DNA from: Symbiodinium kawagutii
Lineage: Eukaryota > Sar > Dinophyceae > Suessiales > Symbiodiniaceae
Direction: 5' to 3'
Assembly: GCA_009767595.1 (NCBI GenBank)
Contig: VSDK01001314.1
Location: 31,426 to 95,425, forward strand
Length of the DNA: 64,000 bases
In this document: in pieces, positions 51,701 through 59,741 of the stretch
Numbering within the stretch: the first letter of the stretch is position 1
How the letters are laid out: every line of letters begins with the position of its first letter
The notes under the pieces: generated by a model
What the model saw: the letters and a program-made list of their open reading frames with translations, nothing else
What the model was told of the DNA's origin: nothing
The model's database searches: none
Position numbers and translations under genes: made by a program

Positions 51701-53401
51701 GGGTCACTGCGAGATGCACGGGTGTCCCAACTTTTCGCTGATGCAGGTTTGCCACTCCCACCACTGCCAAGCAAAGGTGTAGTTACTCCAGGGGCACTGA
51801 GAGTCAAACACAAGAAAAAAGCAATTGGAAATCCATTGCCATGCAACCTGAAACTGAATCTGGATTACCTGCACAACGAAGATGGTTCAGCGACCAAGCA
51901 AATCAATGACATCCGCGGCCAGAGCACAGGAGTCACTGTCACTGATCCGAATGGAGCCCTACAATGGTTGCGATCAGGAACTACCATCTCAGGCGACGAA
52001 CTGGGTATGTTCGTCATAGGCAAAGTTGAACAGGACACAGGACTCAAGTCTGCCGAAGTCACACTGCCGTGCTATGACCATCTCAACAATCAGATCTTGG
52101 TCCAAGGAACCCTCTACCAGTTGGGTGAGAAGCTGTTGCGTGTCAAGCCTTGGGATGAATGCCAGCCGAAGTCAGCGAGTTCCAAGGTCTGTAGCATCAC
52201 CATGTGGCAGACGGATTGGACACCAGAACAGTGGAAACAAGCTTTGACCAAAACCAACCAATTCATTCGAGAAATCTTGACGGTTGATTCCATTGAAGGA
52301 AGCCTGGAAGGTTGTTGGGGCCGTTCATTGCGGAAAGGAAGACAGCATGCAACCATTCATGATGCCAGTAGCTTGCAAATCCATGCTTCCATTGGTGCAG
52401 ACTCATTCAGCGACTTCTTGGCTGCGTCAGGATGGAATCGTCTTTGGGTAGTTCCCAAAGAATCAGGGGGAAATCTCACTGATGCATTCAGAGTGATATG
52501 GTTGCCAGGGCACAAGCAAGACCTCCAGCAGGTCAAGCTGACCGCTTCCAAAGTGGTCAACATGCAGGGCCTTGTGAAGGGACGCAACAGTTTTGGCCTT
52601 CGAGTCACCAAGACAAGCTTCGACGAGAACTGGAAGAAGTTGTTTCCTGGAGAAACCCCGCCTGATCATATGCCATCCTCCCATGTGTTTAAACTGGAGC
52701 CGGTGCCATTTGGAACAAACAATCAGACACTTCGTGAGTGGTCTGCTTTGGTGGGATGGCCGCTGCGTCCGATTCGAGCACTGGGATCGACCACGTGGCT
52801 TGTGTGCTCCACATCGCACCCGCCAGCTGACTTCCTGGCCTGGAATGGCCATCCGATCCTTGTGACCTTTTTGCCACCTCGCCAGCCAAATCAATCCACT
52901 GCCATCGTTGCCGGGCCAAGGATGGTACGGAATGCAGCTCAGAATGACACAGGAACAGCGAAGCAATTCCCAGACATTGGTGATCCGTGGTCCCCCTTCT
53001 TTGAGAACAAGGGAAAACCTTTGCCATCAGCAGCCTCAGCAGCGCCACTTGCTGCCAGAGCAGCACAAGAACCCGTGGAGCAGAAGCTCCAACATCAAGA
53101 AGAACGCATCCGAGGCCTTGAGGACAAAATGACCAACATGTTGACCATGCAGGACAAACAGGCTCAACAAATCCAGACTCTTCATGAAAATGCATCGGCC
53201 TCAGAGAAACGCATTGGAGAGCAAGTCACCCAGGCCATTGGAGCAGTGAAATCAGAGCTGACTGAAGCCTTCTCTGCAGCCATTCGTCAGCAAACCCAGA
53301 ATTTTGATCAGAATCTTCGCGACATCAAAACACTGCTAGCTCAACAGAAGCGCAAGACCTCATCTCCGCAAGCTGATGAGGACATGGAGGATGATGGGTG
53401 A
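48749..53401 (+). CDS. LINE ORF1: C5-cytosine DNA methyltransferase fused to an ORF1 protein
   Basis: 1550 aa; the ATG is fixed by an in-frame TGA six bases upstream. Residues about 140-495 hold the ordered C5-methyltransferase motifs: SAM-binding VLELFAGYYGGWGRV (143-157), AVENDLRA, catalytic CISAPCPPWSKAA with Cys240 (codon 49466-49468), ILVENVVGAR (Glu278), CPVKRPRWLAIL, a motif IX-like PRYWHPLEILLMHQL and motif X RGLGNQISTPHATF. The set is complete, so activity on CG or other cytosines is plausible but untested. Residues 500-1300 are not recognised apart from segments typical of dinoflagellate LINE ORF1 proteins (for example VEEMCGGAGPAPM at 920-932 and the GW-containing part near 1316-1360). 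About 1440-1535 is a predicted coiled coil, followed by a Lys/Arg-rich then acidic tail, as expected for an RNA-binding ORF1 protein that multimerises. The fusion could bring the methyltransferase to newly copied element DNA. Confidence 0.93.
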   Translation: MSLSTMRHDPPEKWKDYLIDCETVGSTRADVSIYIRERRTMLIQPVERINTRGLWRVQLLSAQGTSAWAAVNSHLSWDKEEVVGQLTIQWESDLVQHQTVKQFWLQGALNNDDHALGYDYLVDADTVIIPIGEETSDDQHVKVLELFAGYYGGWGRVLNHLQKTTDLKTTVVAVENDLRACTHYAVSHGVPIISGYEHLDSDLLRNMNASCILHADATDTQWLPAAGQWRPNFLCISAPCPPWSKAAAGPGMHSPQGMILPESLMLGKWLKPQIILVENVVGARQHEHYGFLVRTIQHTGYKILWSGVVELAMICPVKRPRWLAILTRVDCDLIDDKQMQFIRSFSSTNPILYKSVLFNDIIDYNILGISPEVKRILSAQRHAPGPKRTRASQEAIFESRCHNGWNTLPCFLASYGNQHNLVGDDSDSTCLTHLARIGDSAPRYWHPLEILLMHQLLGTTLLPSHTQEGWRGLGNQISTPHATFLIHNALNLLAFIQWPHDLTDIMKTMQEQRIDTSTMHVQSTQVGLWVSHRDTPAQDLQQHQIEAIAHILHNHGHTFMPDAHWWDLNGFHPTAHLVQPDHEIAADHMSVISTQTIHASADDIPPTIPMPIYMTVSMQREDDTPRLWALSELTPDAIPFLWKDRFQVMQTTEEDTNVVHLKPIEGLFTHEHIQRVTACWIEGQLTLYPTQRDQSVLAQLQQHMSDKGLFDAFGMMDHVLKTHRCYFACDFHIRHMRSPTAAAVILAAFHSAVVNFTYDPTKDSWNINIRGDQVQVATLTTFLAHCVHPDDLIRLGRTFTIQHEEGGVVIAFIPTDARVPIPPVALEVVIAVAATRRLFDTLSSAEQRTVELNWMGRPLWQGTLNNDITDEVIKALLQVTLGSFTAFAQQRLIIRGKAFYGTLKDFQHVPSDAPLKIHLVEEMCGGAGPAPMGAKNSHRQQVRNSIASSLLEQGIELSWVHEHVDRMISTVGMAKIVPVASQAPGSLRDARVSQLFADAGLPLPPLPSKGVVTPGALRVKHKKKAIGNPLPCNLKLNLDYLHNEDGSATKQINDIRGQSTGVTVTDPNGALQWLRSGTTISGDELGMFVIGKVEQDTGLKSAEVTLPCYDHLNNQILVQGTLYQLGEKLLRVKPWDECQPKSASSKVCSITMWQTDWTPEQWKQALTKTNQFIREILTVDSIEGSLEGCWGRSLRKGRQHATIHDASSLQIHASIGADSFSDFLAASGWNRLWVVPKESGGNLTDAFRVIWLPGHKQDLQQVKLTASKVVNMQGLVKGRNSFGLRVTKTSFDENWKKLFPGETPPDHMPSSHVFKLEPVPFGTNNQTLREWSALVGWPLRPIRALGSTTWLVCSTSHPPADFLAWNGHPILVTFLPPRQPNQSTAIVAGPRMVRNAAQNDTGTAKQFPDIGDPWSPFFENKGKPLPSAASAAPLAARAAQEPVEQKLQHQEERIRGLEDKMTNMLTMQDKQAQQIQTLHENASASEKRIGEQVTQAIGAVKSELTEAFSAAIRQQTQNFDQNLRDIKTLLAQQKRKTSSPQADEDMEDDG

Positions 53402-53407
53402 CTTATG
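53399..53407 (+). promoter_or_regulatory. UGA-CUU-AUG junction between ORF1 and ORF2 in the same frame
   Basis: GGG TGA CTT ATG: ORF1 stops at TGA 53399-53401, and ORF2 begins two codons later in the same frame. UGA followed by C is the leakiest stop context known in eukaryotes. Possible outcomes are readthrough to a 3421-residue fusion, or termination followed by reinitiation at the AUG three bases on. The sequence alone cannot tell which. Confidence 0.7.
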
Positions 53408-56400
53408 AAGATGAACCACCAATTAGGTGCACATGTGTTGGCACTTTGCATGTCATGCTACCCAGGATGGAACAGCTTTCGTCCAGTGTTTCCCATGCAA
53501 AGCGATGCTAGCGCACAATACCTTCGCCAGGAACCATGTACTTTTGTGCCTTGTTGTGATGTGCCTTGTTACCAGGGGGTAACCTTTGCCGACACAGAAT
53601 TTCCAGGCCTTTGTGACCTTCAATCTGGGGGATACAGCATTGGGTGTCACAGGTTCCTTGCTGCCAACTTTTTTGCAAGAGCTAAGTATTTTTTGCTGTC
53701 CTTTGCCAACATGTCTTTCATCTTTTTTGCCCATTCGCTCAAGATCATTTTTTCATACCTGTTCAACTTTGTACTCAGTGCAACTCATTCGTTTGACATC
53801 AACCAGGTTTTTCACTTTGTAATCCATATGCCACATGCACTGCCTCACTCTTCCGGAGAGTATCGAGTAAGACTTGGATGCGCTGAACGTTGGGGAGAGG
53901 CCAAGAATCCCGGCCCGAAGATGCCCAACCAACACCATTGCCTTGTCAGATTGGGAATCATCAATCCGTCATCCATCCAGAACAAGGCGGACCTTTTGCT
54001 TGACTACATGCGCAGACATTCCCTTCACATGACATGTCTGTCAGAAACACATGCCACGTTGGACATCCAAAGGAGGTTGACTTCCTTTTTCCGCAAGAAG
54101 CGACATCAAGCCCTATGGTCAAACCCAGTGTCCTGCCAGGACAACAGTCAAACCCATGCTGAATGCGACAGAGCTAAAGCAGGTGGAGTTGCATTGGTTT
54201 CGCAGATCCCCACCCGCAAGCAGTTGCTCAGTGTCAAAGCCCAGGCACTTGCAGGTCATCGCATTCTTTATGCTATCACATGGATAGGCCAACTTCAATT
54301 CCAAGTCGTGGTTTGCTACGGGTTTCCCCAAAACTTCACAGCTGCCAAGACCTACACGAATGAGTTGCTGCAGTTAATCCAACAGCAAATTGCGCAAGTT
54401 GCCCTTCCATTCATAGTAGTGGGAGACTTCAATGCAGACATCAAGGCATTGCCAGCATGGACGCATTGGCGTAACCTAGGATGTAAGGACCTACAAGAAA
54501 TGCATGGTCAATTATATCAAAAATCGATGGCCCCAACCTGCCAGCACAGAACAAATCCTGACAACGGAATTGTGTGTCCTGTCATGCAACAGTTCCTCAC
54601 CAAAGTGGAAGTGATGCCAGTGGATACTTTTGCTACCCATAACCCGGTTATCATCACCCTCCAAAGTCACACTTCGCAGCCTTTGACACCAGTTCTACGG
54701 TTGCCAAAAACATTCATGGACCATGATGTGACCCTTGAAGAGTTAGAATCTGCCCTGCCACATGTTTCTTTTGATGGTGATCTCACCCTTGAGCAATGGG
54801 GAGGCAAAATCGAAGACCTGGTTCACAGTGCTCTCAAAGAGCGAACCATGGTGGATGAGGGATTACATGCCGTGCGAAGACTCACACGAGCCTACCGTGG
54901 ACGTTGCCGTCCCCGTGACACAGTGCAGGTTCCATACCCCCATGCAGCTAAACCTGCCAGACAAGGCGACTACACTCCAACCGAGGAGGTCACTTTTTAT
55001 GGAGCGAAGGGTCGAATCAGGCAATATCGTAGGATACAATCCTTTTATCAGCAACTCAAAGCCCATCAAGCTGATGACGAAGATAAATGGTTCCGTACAC
55101 TACCTCATCTTCGTACTGAAGGGAACACCATCCTCAAATCACGTGCCTTTGGTATGCCCTTCCATGTGTGGTTGTCAAGACACCCTGACATCGGATATGC
55201 CCCCTGGCCACTCCCCTCACTGGTTTGGTTACACGATGTGAAGCAACTAGTCCTCTATGAGCTTGAAGCTCACCTAGCAGCTGACAAACTCTTGATGCAA
55301 AAACTTCGTAAACTAGATCAGATGGATGAGAAGAAGCGGGGTTCTGCCAACAACTTTGCTTTCGTCAAAGGAGCAACGCCAAAGACTTTGCAGGAGCTGT
55401 CCCTTCCTGTGGACACGGAGTGTGACGTCGAGTGGCTGGAATCTTCTAATCAAGCTATCATCCATGTGGAACCTGACTCCTTTCACTGGGGGACTCCTAT
55501 CTTGTTGAATGACCAGCGAGCTTGGGTTGTTGCCAATCGCAGTGACAGTCTAGTCATCCAGTTTGAGATGCCTTGTGATTCCCACCCTTCCCACGCCAGG
55601 GTGACTCAGAATAAGATCATACAACACCCAGACCAGATTGCAGAGCAATTGTGCAAGTTTTGGCTTCCACTTTGGATGAGTGATGACCAACCTACTGAGC
55701 CTCAGATGAGCCAATTCCAGCAGCTGCTCGACAGTTTGCCTTTGCGTATCCCAGAACTCACCATAGCCACCGATGTTTGGATGTGGCAGCATGCCATCTC
55801 CAAGCTGAAAGGACATACGGCACGTGGCTTTGACGGACTTTCTGCCTGGGAAGCCAAGATTCTGCCGTTGGAAGCAATACGAGCCCTTGCCGACTCCGTG
55901 CTGGCATATAAGCAAGGTTTGCCATCATGGTTGATGAAGGCACGTACATGTCCACTCAGTAAAGTTGATACCACCCCCACATCGAAGCAGATACGCCCCA
56001 TCACGGTGTTGCCATTGGTGTTTCGCATCTATGCTGCCGTGGTTTGTACCCAAACTTTGAAATCTTGGCATAAATATTTTCCTGTCCAAATCACGGGCAT
56101 GTTGCCCACGAGAGGCGCCCATGACGCCGCTTACCATTCGCAAATTCTCTTGGAAAAAGCCTGGTACACCCGTACCTCCCTGAGCGGGGTAACATTAGAC
56201 CTACAAAAATGCTTCAACATGATTTGGCACCAAGTAGGACCCAGATTGTTACGATGGCTTGGTGTCCCTGAACAATTTGTGACACGATGGATGGGATCAA
56301 TAGCCAACCTCAAACGATATTGGGACTTTCAAGGCTGTTGCTTTGGGCCTTATGACACCAACCGTGGCTTTCCGGAAGGCGACAGCCATTCCGTACTCGT

Positions 56401-59014
56401 AATGCTGGGTATCGCTGTTTTGTGGGTGCTTCTCCTTTTGAACCAGCCAAGCACAAGCCGACACATGCTTTCCCCCACGGCATACGCCGACAACTGGGGA
56501 TGGGTAACCCAGGACCCATTCCTCCATCAACACGCTGCAACCATGACCTCTTTGGTCGTTGAGCTTTGTGGATTGAAGGTGGACTGGAACAAAACATGGT
56601 TCTTTGCTACTAGTAAATCAGTTGCCAATGAGGCTCAATCCAACCTCGAGATTGCGCTGCCACACCAAAAACTGCAGAGAGTGCATGCTGCCAAGGACCT
56701 TGGATTCCACATCAGATATTCAGGATGCCATCACCTGGGTACTCGTACAGACCGGTATGAGAGTGCTTTGAAGCGGTTGCAAAGGCTGGTGTTTTTGCCG
56801 GCTGACTCAGGTGAAAAAGAAAAGATGTGGCTGACCAGTATTTTGCCTCATGCATTTTACGGGGCCGAGACGTGCCCTCCATCCAAGGCCCTGTTGAAGC
56901 AATTCAGATCAAAGGTAGCAGATGGCATATATGGCGCCTCCCAGTCCATGGCACCTGCCGTTGCCTTGCTGCTGGGTACTAGACAGATACTGGACCCGCA
57001 GTACCAACTGATTGTGAGAGCCCTCAAAGCTGCACGTCGATGGTTGGACAATGCCACACAGGCACATAGAGAATCTTTTTTCGACATGGCATCCAACTTC
57101 CAGGGAGCCCTGACAGCAGTTCATGGCCCTGCCTCTGCACTGGCATGCTACCTTAGAGACATTAATTGGCACATCGATCATCTGGGATATTTGCATTGTG
57201 GGCCTTTTCATGACCTGCATTTGTACCATGACAGCATGCAACGTATCCAACAATGGCTCACCATCACCTGGCAGGATAATTTGTTGGCCAGGTTCACGGA
57301 CAGGAAACAACTATTCCAAACTCCTGCAATCTCACGGGTGGACACAGTGTCGTTGCTCAATACATTTGCTGCTGACGCACGAGGACACTTGATCCGTGAA
57401 ATCTCAGGTGCTTATCAAACACAAACACAAAAAAGCAAATGGAATGGTGATGAACATGACACTTGTGCTTTCTGTTCCATGCAGGATTCACGATATCATC
57501 GCATTGCTGAATGTCCACAGTTTGCGGCCCTTCGTGAGCCCTATGTGCAAAATCTTGCCTGGATAAAACAACATAGCGACACCTTTTGGGACCTGCCAGT
57601 CATGCATGTTCATGATGATGATGAAGTCCATCGACTCCTTCAATTTGCGGAACCGGCACCAGTGATTGCGCCAGCTTTCTTTGACCTTGCCAAGAGACGT
57701 AGGGATGCGTGCCTTCCCCTACATCTCTACACAGATGGTAGTTCCTCATATCCGAAGACACCATCGACGCGCATTGCTGCATATGCTGTTGCATTGGATG
57801 TTTGTGAGAGTGATGAGCAACGTATCCATTTTGCCAAGCAATACCTTGAAACCTCCCAGATGCCACCTTCCTTTCAGTTGATTTGCCAATCCAGGGTGCG
57901 GGGAGAACAAACCATTGGCCGAGCTGAACTCTCTGCCATTGCAATCGCCACACGCTTTCCAGGACATGTCATAACACACACAGATAGTTCGTGCTGCATC
58001 CGACGCATCGAGCACCTTCGACATGGCACATTTGATTTTTTGCGAGGTACACATCTGGACCTGGCACAGGATATAGGAGGGCAGCTGCACCCTGAACATG
58101 TTTTTCGCAAAGTGAAGGCCCACCAAGTCATTTCACCTGACATGAAGCTGCTGGATATCTATAGGGCTTTGGGTAACCAGTATGTTGATGAGGCTGCCAA
58201 GGCTGCTTGTGCAGCTGACTGGGATGCCTTCGCACGCAACCAACACGCACGCCACGCGTTTCAACAGGAGTATCGCACTCATGTTCATGCTGTATACGAG
58301 CTGATTCTTCAGCTGCAACAGGCCAGAATCCAGCTTGAGAGCACAGCTCACAGCGATGCACCCGATGATGACACTCTTGAAGCCGAACGACATCACACTG
58401 CTAACCTGGATCAGATTGCACATTATACTCTGTCGGGAGGTAAGGTACAACAAGTCTGCGATTGGGGAGTTTGCTTGTATACTTTTTTTCCTTGGGGAGA
58501 ACAATGGGCGAAGTCTTTTCAACAGTGGTTCTGCTGCTTAACGTGGCCGGGCGATGATAAGATACCGAAATGCTGCAAGAACGGAGTCACGTGGGTGGAA
58601 CTGGCTGTCAGCCTGTCCATGTTTGCGGGGCAGTGCCTGCCCATCCTGCGAGACAACTGCGAGGGCGAGAAGCTTCTGTATTTCACACGTAGTGTTGAGG
58701 ACTGCGTTAGATTTGCTATTAGCTTTACGGACCAAGCCACCACTATGCAACTGATGTGGGGGCACTTTGTGCACACGGTCCACCCTGACATGCGACCCGG
58801 GGTACAACGGCAACTCTCCAAGGCATTGATCTGGCTTGGACATAGTCAACACTGCTGTGGGTTGTCGGTGCGACCTACCTTTTTTCAGCAATCACGAACA
58901 GTAAGGTATCTTTCTCAGAATTTGCATGGGAAGAAGTCATTGGATGTGCCCTTTAGACCGACCTGGCTTGCGGGTGATGCCCAGACTTGCGATGTCGCAC
59001 CTTGGACTGCATGA
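53405..59014 (+). CDS. LINE ORF2: endonuclease, reverse transcriptase, RNase H polyprotein
   Basis: 1869 aa. Residues 84-126 are strongly hydrophobic; GEAKNPGP (164-171) is 2A-like. An APE-type endonuclease fold occupies about 180-420: Glu214 (LSETH), GGVALVS, GDFNAD (Asp341, Asn343) and THNPV in place of SDHxP. Reverse transcriptase occupies about 800-1110: GFDGLSAWE, motif A TLDLQKCFNMI (Asp932), motif B RGFPEGDSHS, motif C AYADNW (1026-1031, YADN rather than YADD) and motif D GLKVDWNKTW. A CCHC-type finger CAFC...H...C uses Cys1354, Cys1357, His1365 and Cys1370. RNase H spans about 1440-1600 with Asp1444 (YTDGS), Glu1508 (RAELSAI), Asp1527 (HTDSS) and Asp1595 (YVDEAAK), a full catalytic set. 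The last 250 residues are of unknown function. It would nick target DNA, copy the element RNA and remove RNA from the hybrid. Confidence 0.95.
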   Translation: MKMNHQLGAHVLALCMSCYPGWNSFRPVFPMQSDASAQYLRQEPCTFVPCCDVPCYQGVTFADTEFPGLCDLQSGGYSIGCHRFLAANFFARAKYFLLSFANMSFIFFAHSLKIIFSYLFNFVLSATHSFDINQVFHFVIHMPHALPHSSGEYRVRLGCAERWGEAKNPGPKMPNQHHCLVRLGIINPSSIQNKADLLLDYMRRHSLHMTCLSETHATLDIQRRLTSFFRKKRHQALWSNPVSCQDNSQTHAECDRAKAGGVALVSQIPTRKQLLSVKAQALAGHRILYAITWIGQLQFQVVVCYGFPQNFTAAKTYTNELLQLIQQQIAQVALPFIVVGDFNADIKALPAWTHWRNLGCKDLQEMHGQLYQKSMAPTCQHRTNPDNGIVCPVMQQFLTKVEVMPVDTFATHNPVIITLQSHTSQPLTPVLRLPKTFMDHDVTLEELESALPHVSFDGDLTLEQWGGKIEDLVHSALKERTMVDEGLHAVRRLTRAYRGRCRPRDTVQVPYPHAAKPARQGDYTPTEEVTFYGAKGRIRQYRRIQSFYQQLKAHQADDEDKWFRTLPHLRTEGNTILKSRAFGMPFHVWLSRHPDIGYAPWPLPSLVWLHDVKQLVLYELEAHLAADKLLMQKLRKLDQMDEKKRGSANNFAFVKGATPKTLQELSLPVDTECDVEWLESSNQAIIHVEPDSFHWGTPILLNDQRAWVVANRSDSLVIQFEMPCDSHPSHARVTQNKIIQHPDQIAEQLCKFWLPLWMSDDQPTEPQMSQFQQLLDSLPLRIPELTIATDVWMWQHAISKLKGHTARGFDGLSAWEAKILPLEAIRALADSVLAYKQGLPSWLMKARTCPLSKVDTTPTSKQIRPITVLPLVFRIYAAVVCTQTLKSWHKYFPVQITGMLPTRGAHDAAYHSQILLEKAWYTRTSLSGVTLDLQKCFNMIWHQVGPRLLRWLGVPEQFVTRWMGSIANLKRYWDFQGCCFGPYDTNRGFPEGDSHSVLVMLGIAVLWVLLLLNQPSTSRHMLSPTAYADNWGWVTQDPFLHQHAATMTSLVVELCGLKVDWNKTWFFATSKSVANEAQSNLEIALPHQKLQRVHAAKDLGFHIRYSGCHHLGTRTDRYESALKRLQRLVFLPADSGEKEKMWLTSILPHAFYGAETCPPSKALLKQFRSKVADGIYGASQSMAPAVALLLGTRQILDPQYQLIVRALKAARRWLDNATQAHRESFFDMASNFQGALTAVHGPASALACYLRDINWHIDHLGYLHCGPFHDLHLYHDSMQRIQQWLTITWQDNLLARFTDRKQLFQTPAISRVDTVSLLNTFAADARGHLIREISGAYQTQTQKSKWNGDEHDTCAFCSMQDSRYHRIAECPQFAALREPYVQNLAWIKQHSDTFWDLPVMHVHDDDEVHRLLQFAEPAPVIAPAFFDLAKRRRDACLPLHLYTDGSSSYPKTPSTRIAAYAVALDVCESDEQRIHFAKQYLETSQMPPSFQLICQSRVRGEQTIGRAELSAIAIATRFPGHVITHTDSSCCIRRIEHLRHGTFDFLRGTHLDLAQDIGGQLHPEHVFRKVKAHQVISPDMKLLDIYRALGNQYVDEAAKAACAADWDAFARNQHARHAFQQEYRTHVHAVYELILQLQQARIQLESTAHSDAPDDDTLEAERHHTANLDQIAHYTLSGGKVQQVCDWGVCLYTFFPWGEQWAKSFQQWFCCLTWPGDDKIPKCCKNGVTWVELAVSLSMFAGQCLPILRDNCEGEKLLYFTRSVEDCVRFAISFTDQATTMQLMWGHFVHTVHPDMRPGVQRQLSKALIWLGHSQHCCGLSVRPTFFQQSRTVRYLSQNLHGKKSLDVPFRPTWLAGDAQTCDVAPWTA
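53654..53917 (+). other. Hydrophobic segment followed by a 2A-like NPGP motif in ORF2
   Basis: Residues 84-126 are rich in Phe, Leu and Ile and would form a signal or membrane segment. GEAKNPGP follows at residues 164-171 (53894-53917), just before the endonuclease. 2A peptides make ribosomes skip the Gly-Pro bond at NPGP. The usual upstream D-V/I-E is replaced by G-E-A, so activity is uncertain. Confidence 0.6.
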
Positions 59015-59175
59015 CAGACGAAACAATTCATACAAGGAACGGAGACGACACTGGAAGAAATGGACAGAAAGGCAGCGCAACCTTTAGCACTGTGTGTGCT
59101 TTTTCGACGTTTCACCTGAGACCGGCGCTTCTCATGCAACTTGCTGGGGGAGTGCCGAGAGGGAGTCAAGTCCGC

Positions 59176-59190
59176 TGGTGGTTTCAATCA
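59176..59190 (+). repeat. Right 15-bp target-site duplication
   Basis: TGGTGGTTTCAATCA, identical to 48668-48682. Confidence 0.9.
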
Positions 59191-59286
59191 TATTCTATTT
59201 TCGTCAGTATCAGCGTGTATTACAGTATGTTTGGTGGTTGACGTTGGTTGACCAATGTTTTGTAAAGGGGTTGAAACTACCAACCA
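59191..59286 (+). repeat. MITE family B remainder, interrupted by the LINE
   Basis: Continues from 48682 in the uninterrupted element: TATTCTATTTTCGTCAGTAT, then GACGTTGGTTGACCAATG and GGGGTTGAAACTACCAACCA. Confidence 0.85.
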
Positions 59287-59636
59287 TATAAAGCAACTTC
59301 TGATGTATTGGTCAATGTTTGGTTGTCACCCTGTGCAAACCAGTGGTGGGTCCCCTGGTTATCGGTGGTGAAGAAGCCACTATAGTTACATATTATATAT
59401 GATATACACCATTTGCTTGGTAGCCTAGTTATGTTCACGAACTTAGCTAACAACCGGAGGCCCGGCTTGTACGGAAGTTGTGTAAAAGTAACGAGTCAGA
59501 ATTTGTTGTTGTCAAATCCCAAGATGTGGAAGTGGTTCCCAGTACTCCGATGTGCAGCAACCAGGGTTGATTCACATTGGTTCACCATGGTTGCACCCTA
59601 TAAATCAAGGTAGCTGAACTAACCCCTGTACCTATA
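59287..59636. repeat. Diverged family D relic and short repeat word
   Basis: 59344-59472 has GGTGGGTCCCCTGGTTATCG at the left and GGAGGCCCGGCTTGTA at the right. GGTAGCTGAACTAACCCCTG at about 59610 repeats the word at 37990. Confidence 0.5.
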
Positions 59637-59741
59637 AGGTGGTTTCTCAAAATAGGGGACCCCCCAGATCATCCATTATTAACTATTTATAGTAATAAAC
59701 CCACCATTTTTTGGGTTCCCCATTTTGAGAAACCACCATAA
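59637..59741 (-). repeat. MITE family A copy
   Basis: AAGGTGGTTTCTCAAAATAG at the left and CCCCATTTTGAGAAACCACC at the right, with AATAAACCCACCATTTTT inside. It is close to the family consensus. Confidence 0.94.

Larger units (their letters stand above)
48683..59175 (+). mobile_element. Full-length APE-type LINE retrotransposon encoding a DNA cytosine methyltransferase
   Basis: A 10,493-bp element flanked by a perfect 15-bp target-site duplication. It has a 66-nt 5' leader, ORF1 (48749-53401), an in-frame UGA junction, ORF2 (53405-59014) and a 161-nt 3' tail without poly(A). It has no long terminal repeats. Endonuclease, reverse transcriptase and RNase H in ORF2 identify a non-LTR element that should insert by target-primed reverse transcription. 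Both ORFs are uninterrupted except for the single stop between them, so the copy is young or under selection. The methyltransferase in ORF1 is the unusual cargo; capture of such enzymes by Symbiodinium retroelements has been reported (de Mendoza and colleagues, 2018, from memory). Expression would depend on host transcription, as no promoter is recognised. Confidence 0.92.

Noticed and set aside
49309..53195. Many long minus-strand and +1/+2 open frames across the LINE
   Set aside because: They are shadows of the two long, domain-bearing ORFs in GC-richer sequence.
48683..59175. LTR retrotransposon interpretation
   Set aside because: No long terminal repeats, protease or integrase. An APE-type endonuclease and a target-site duplication support a LINE.
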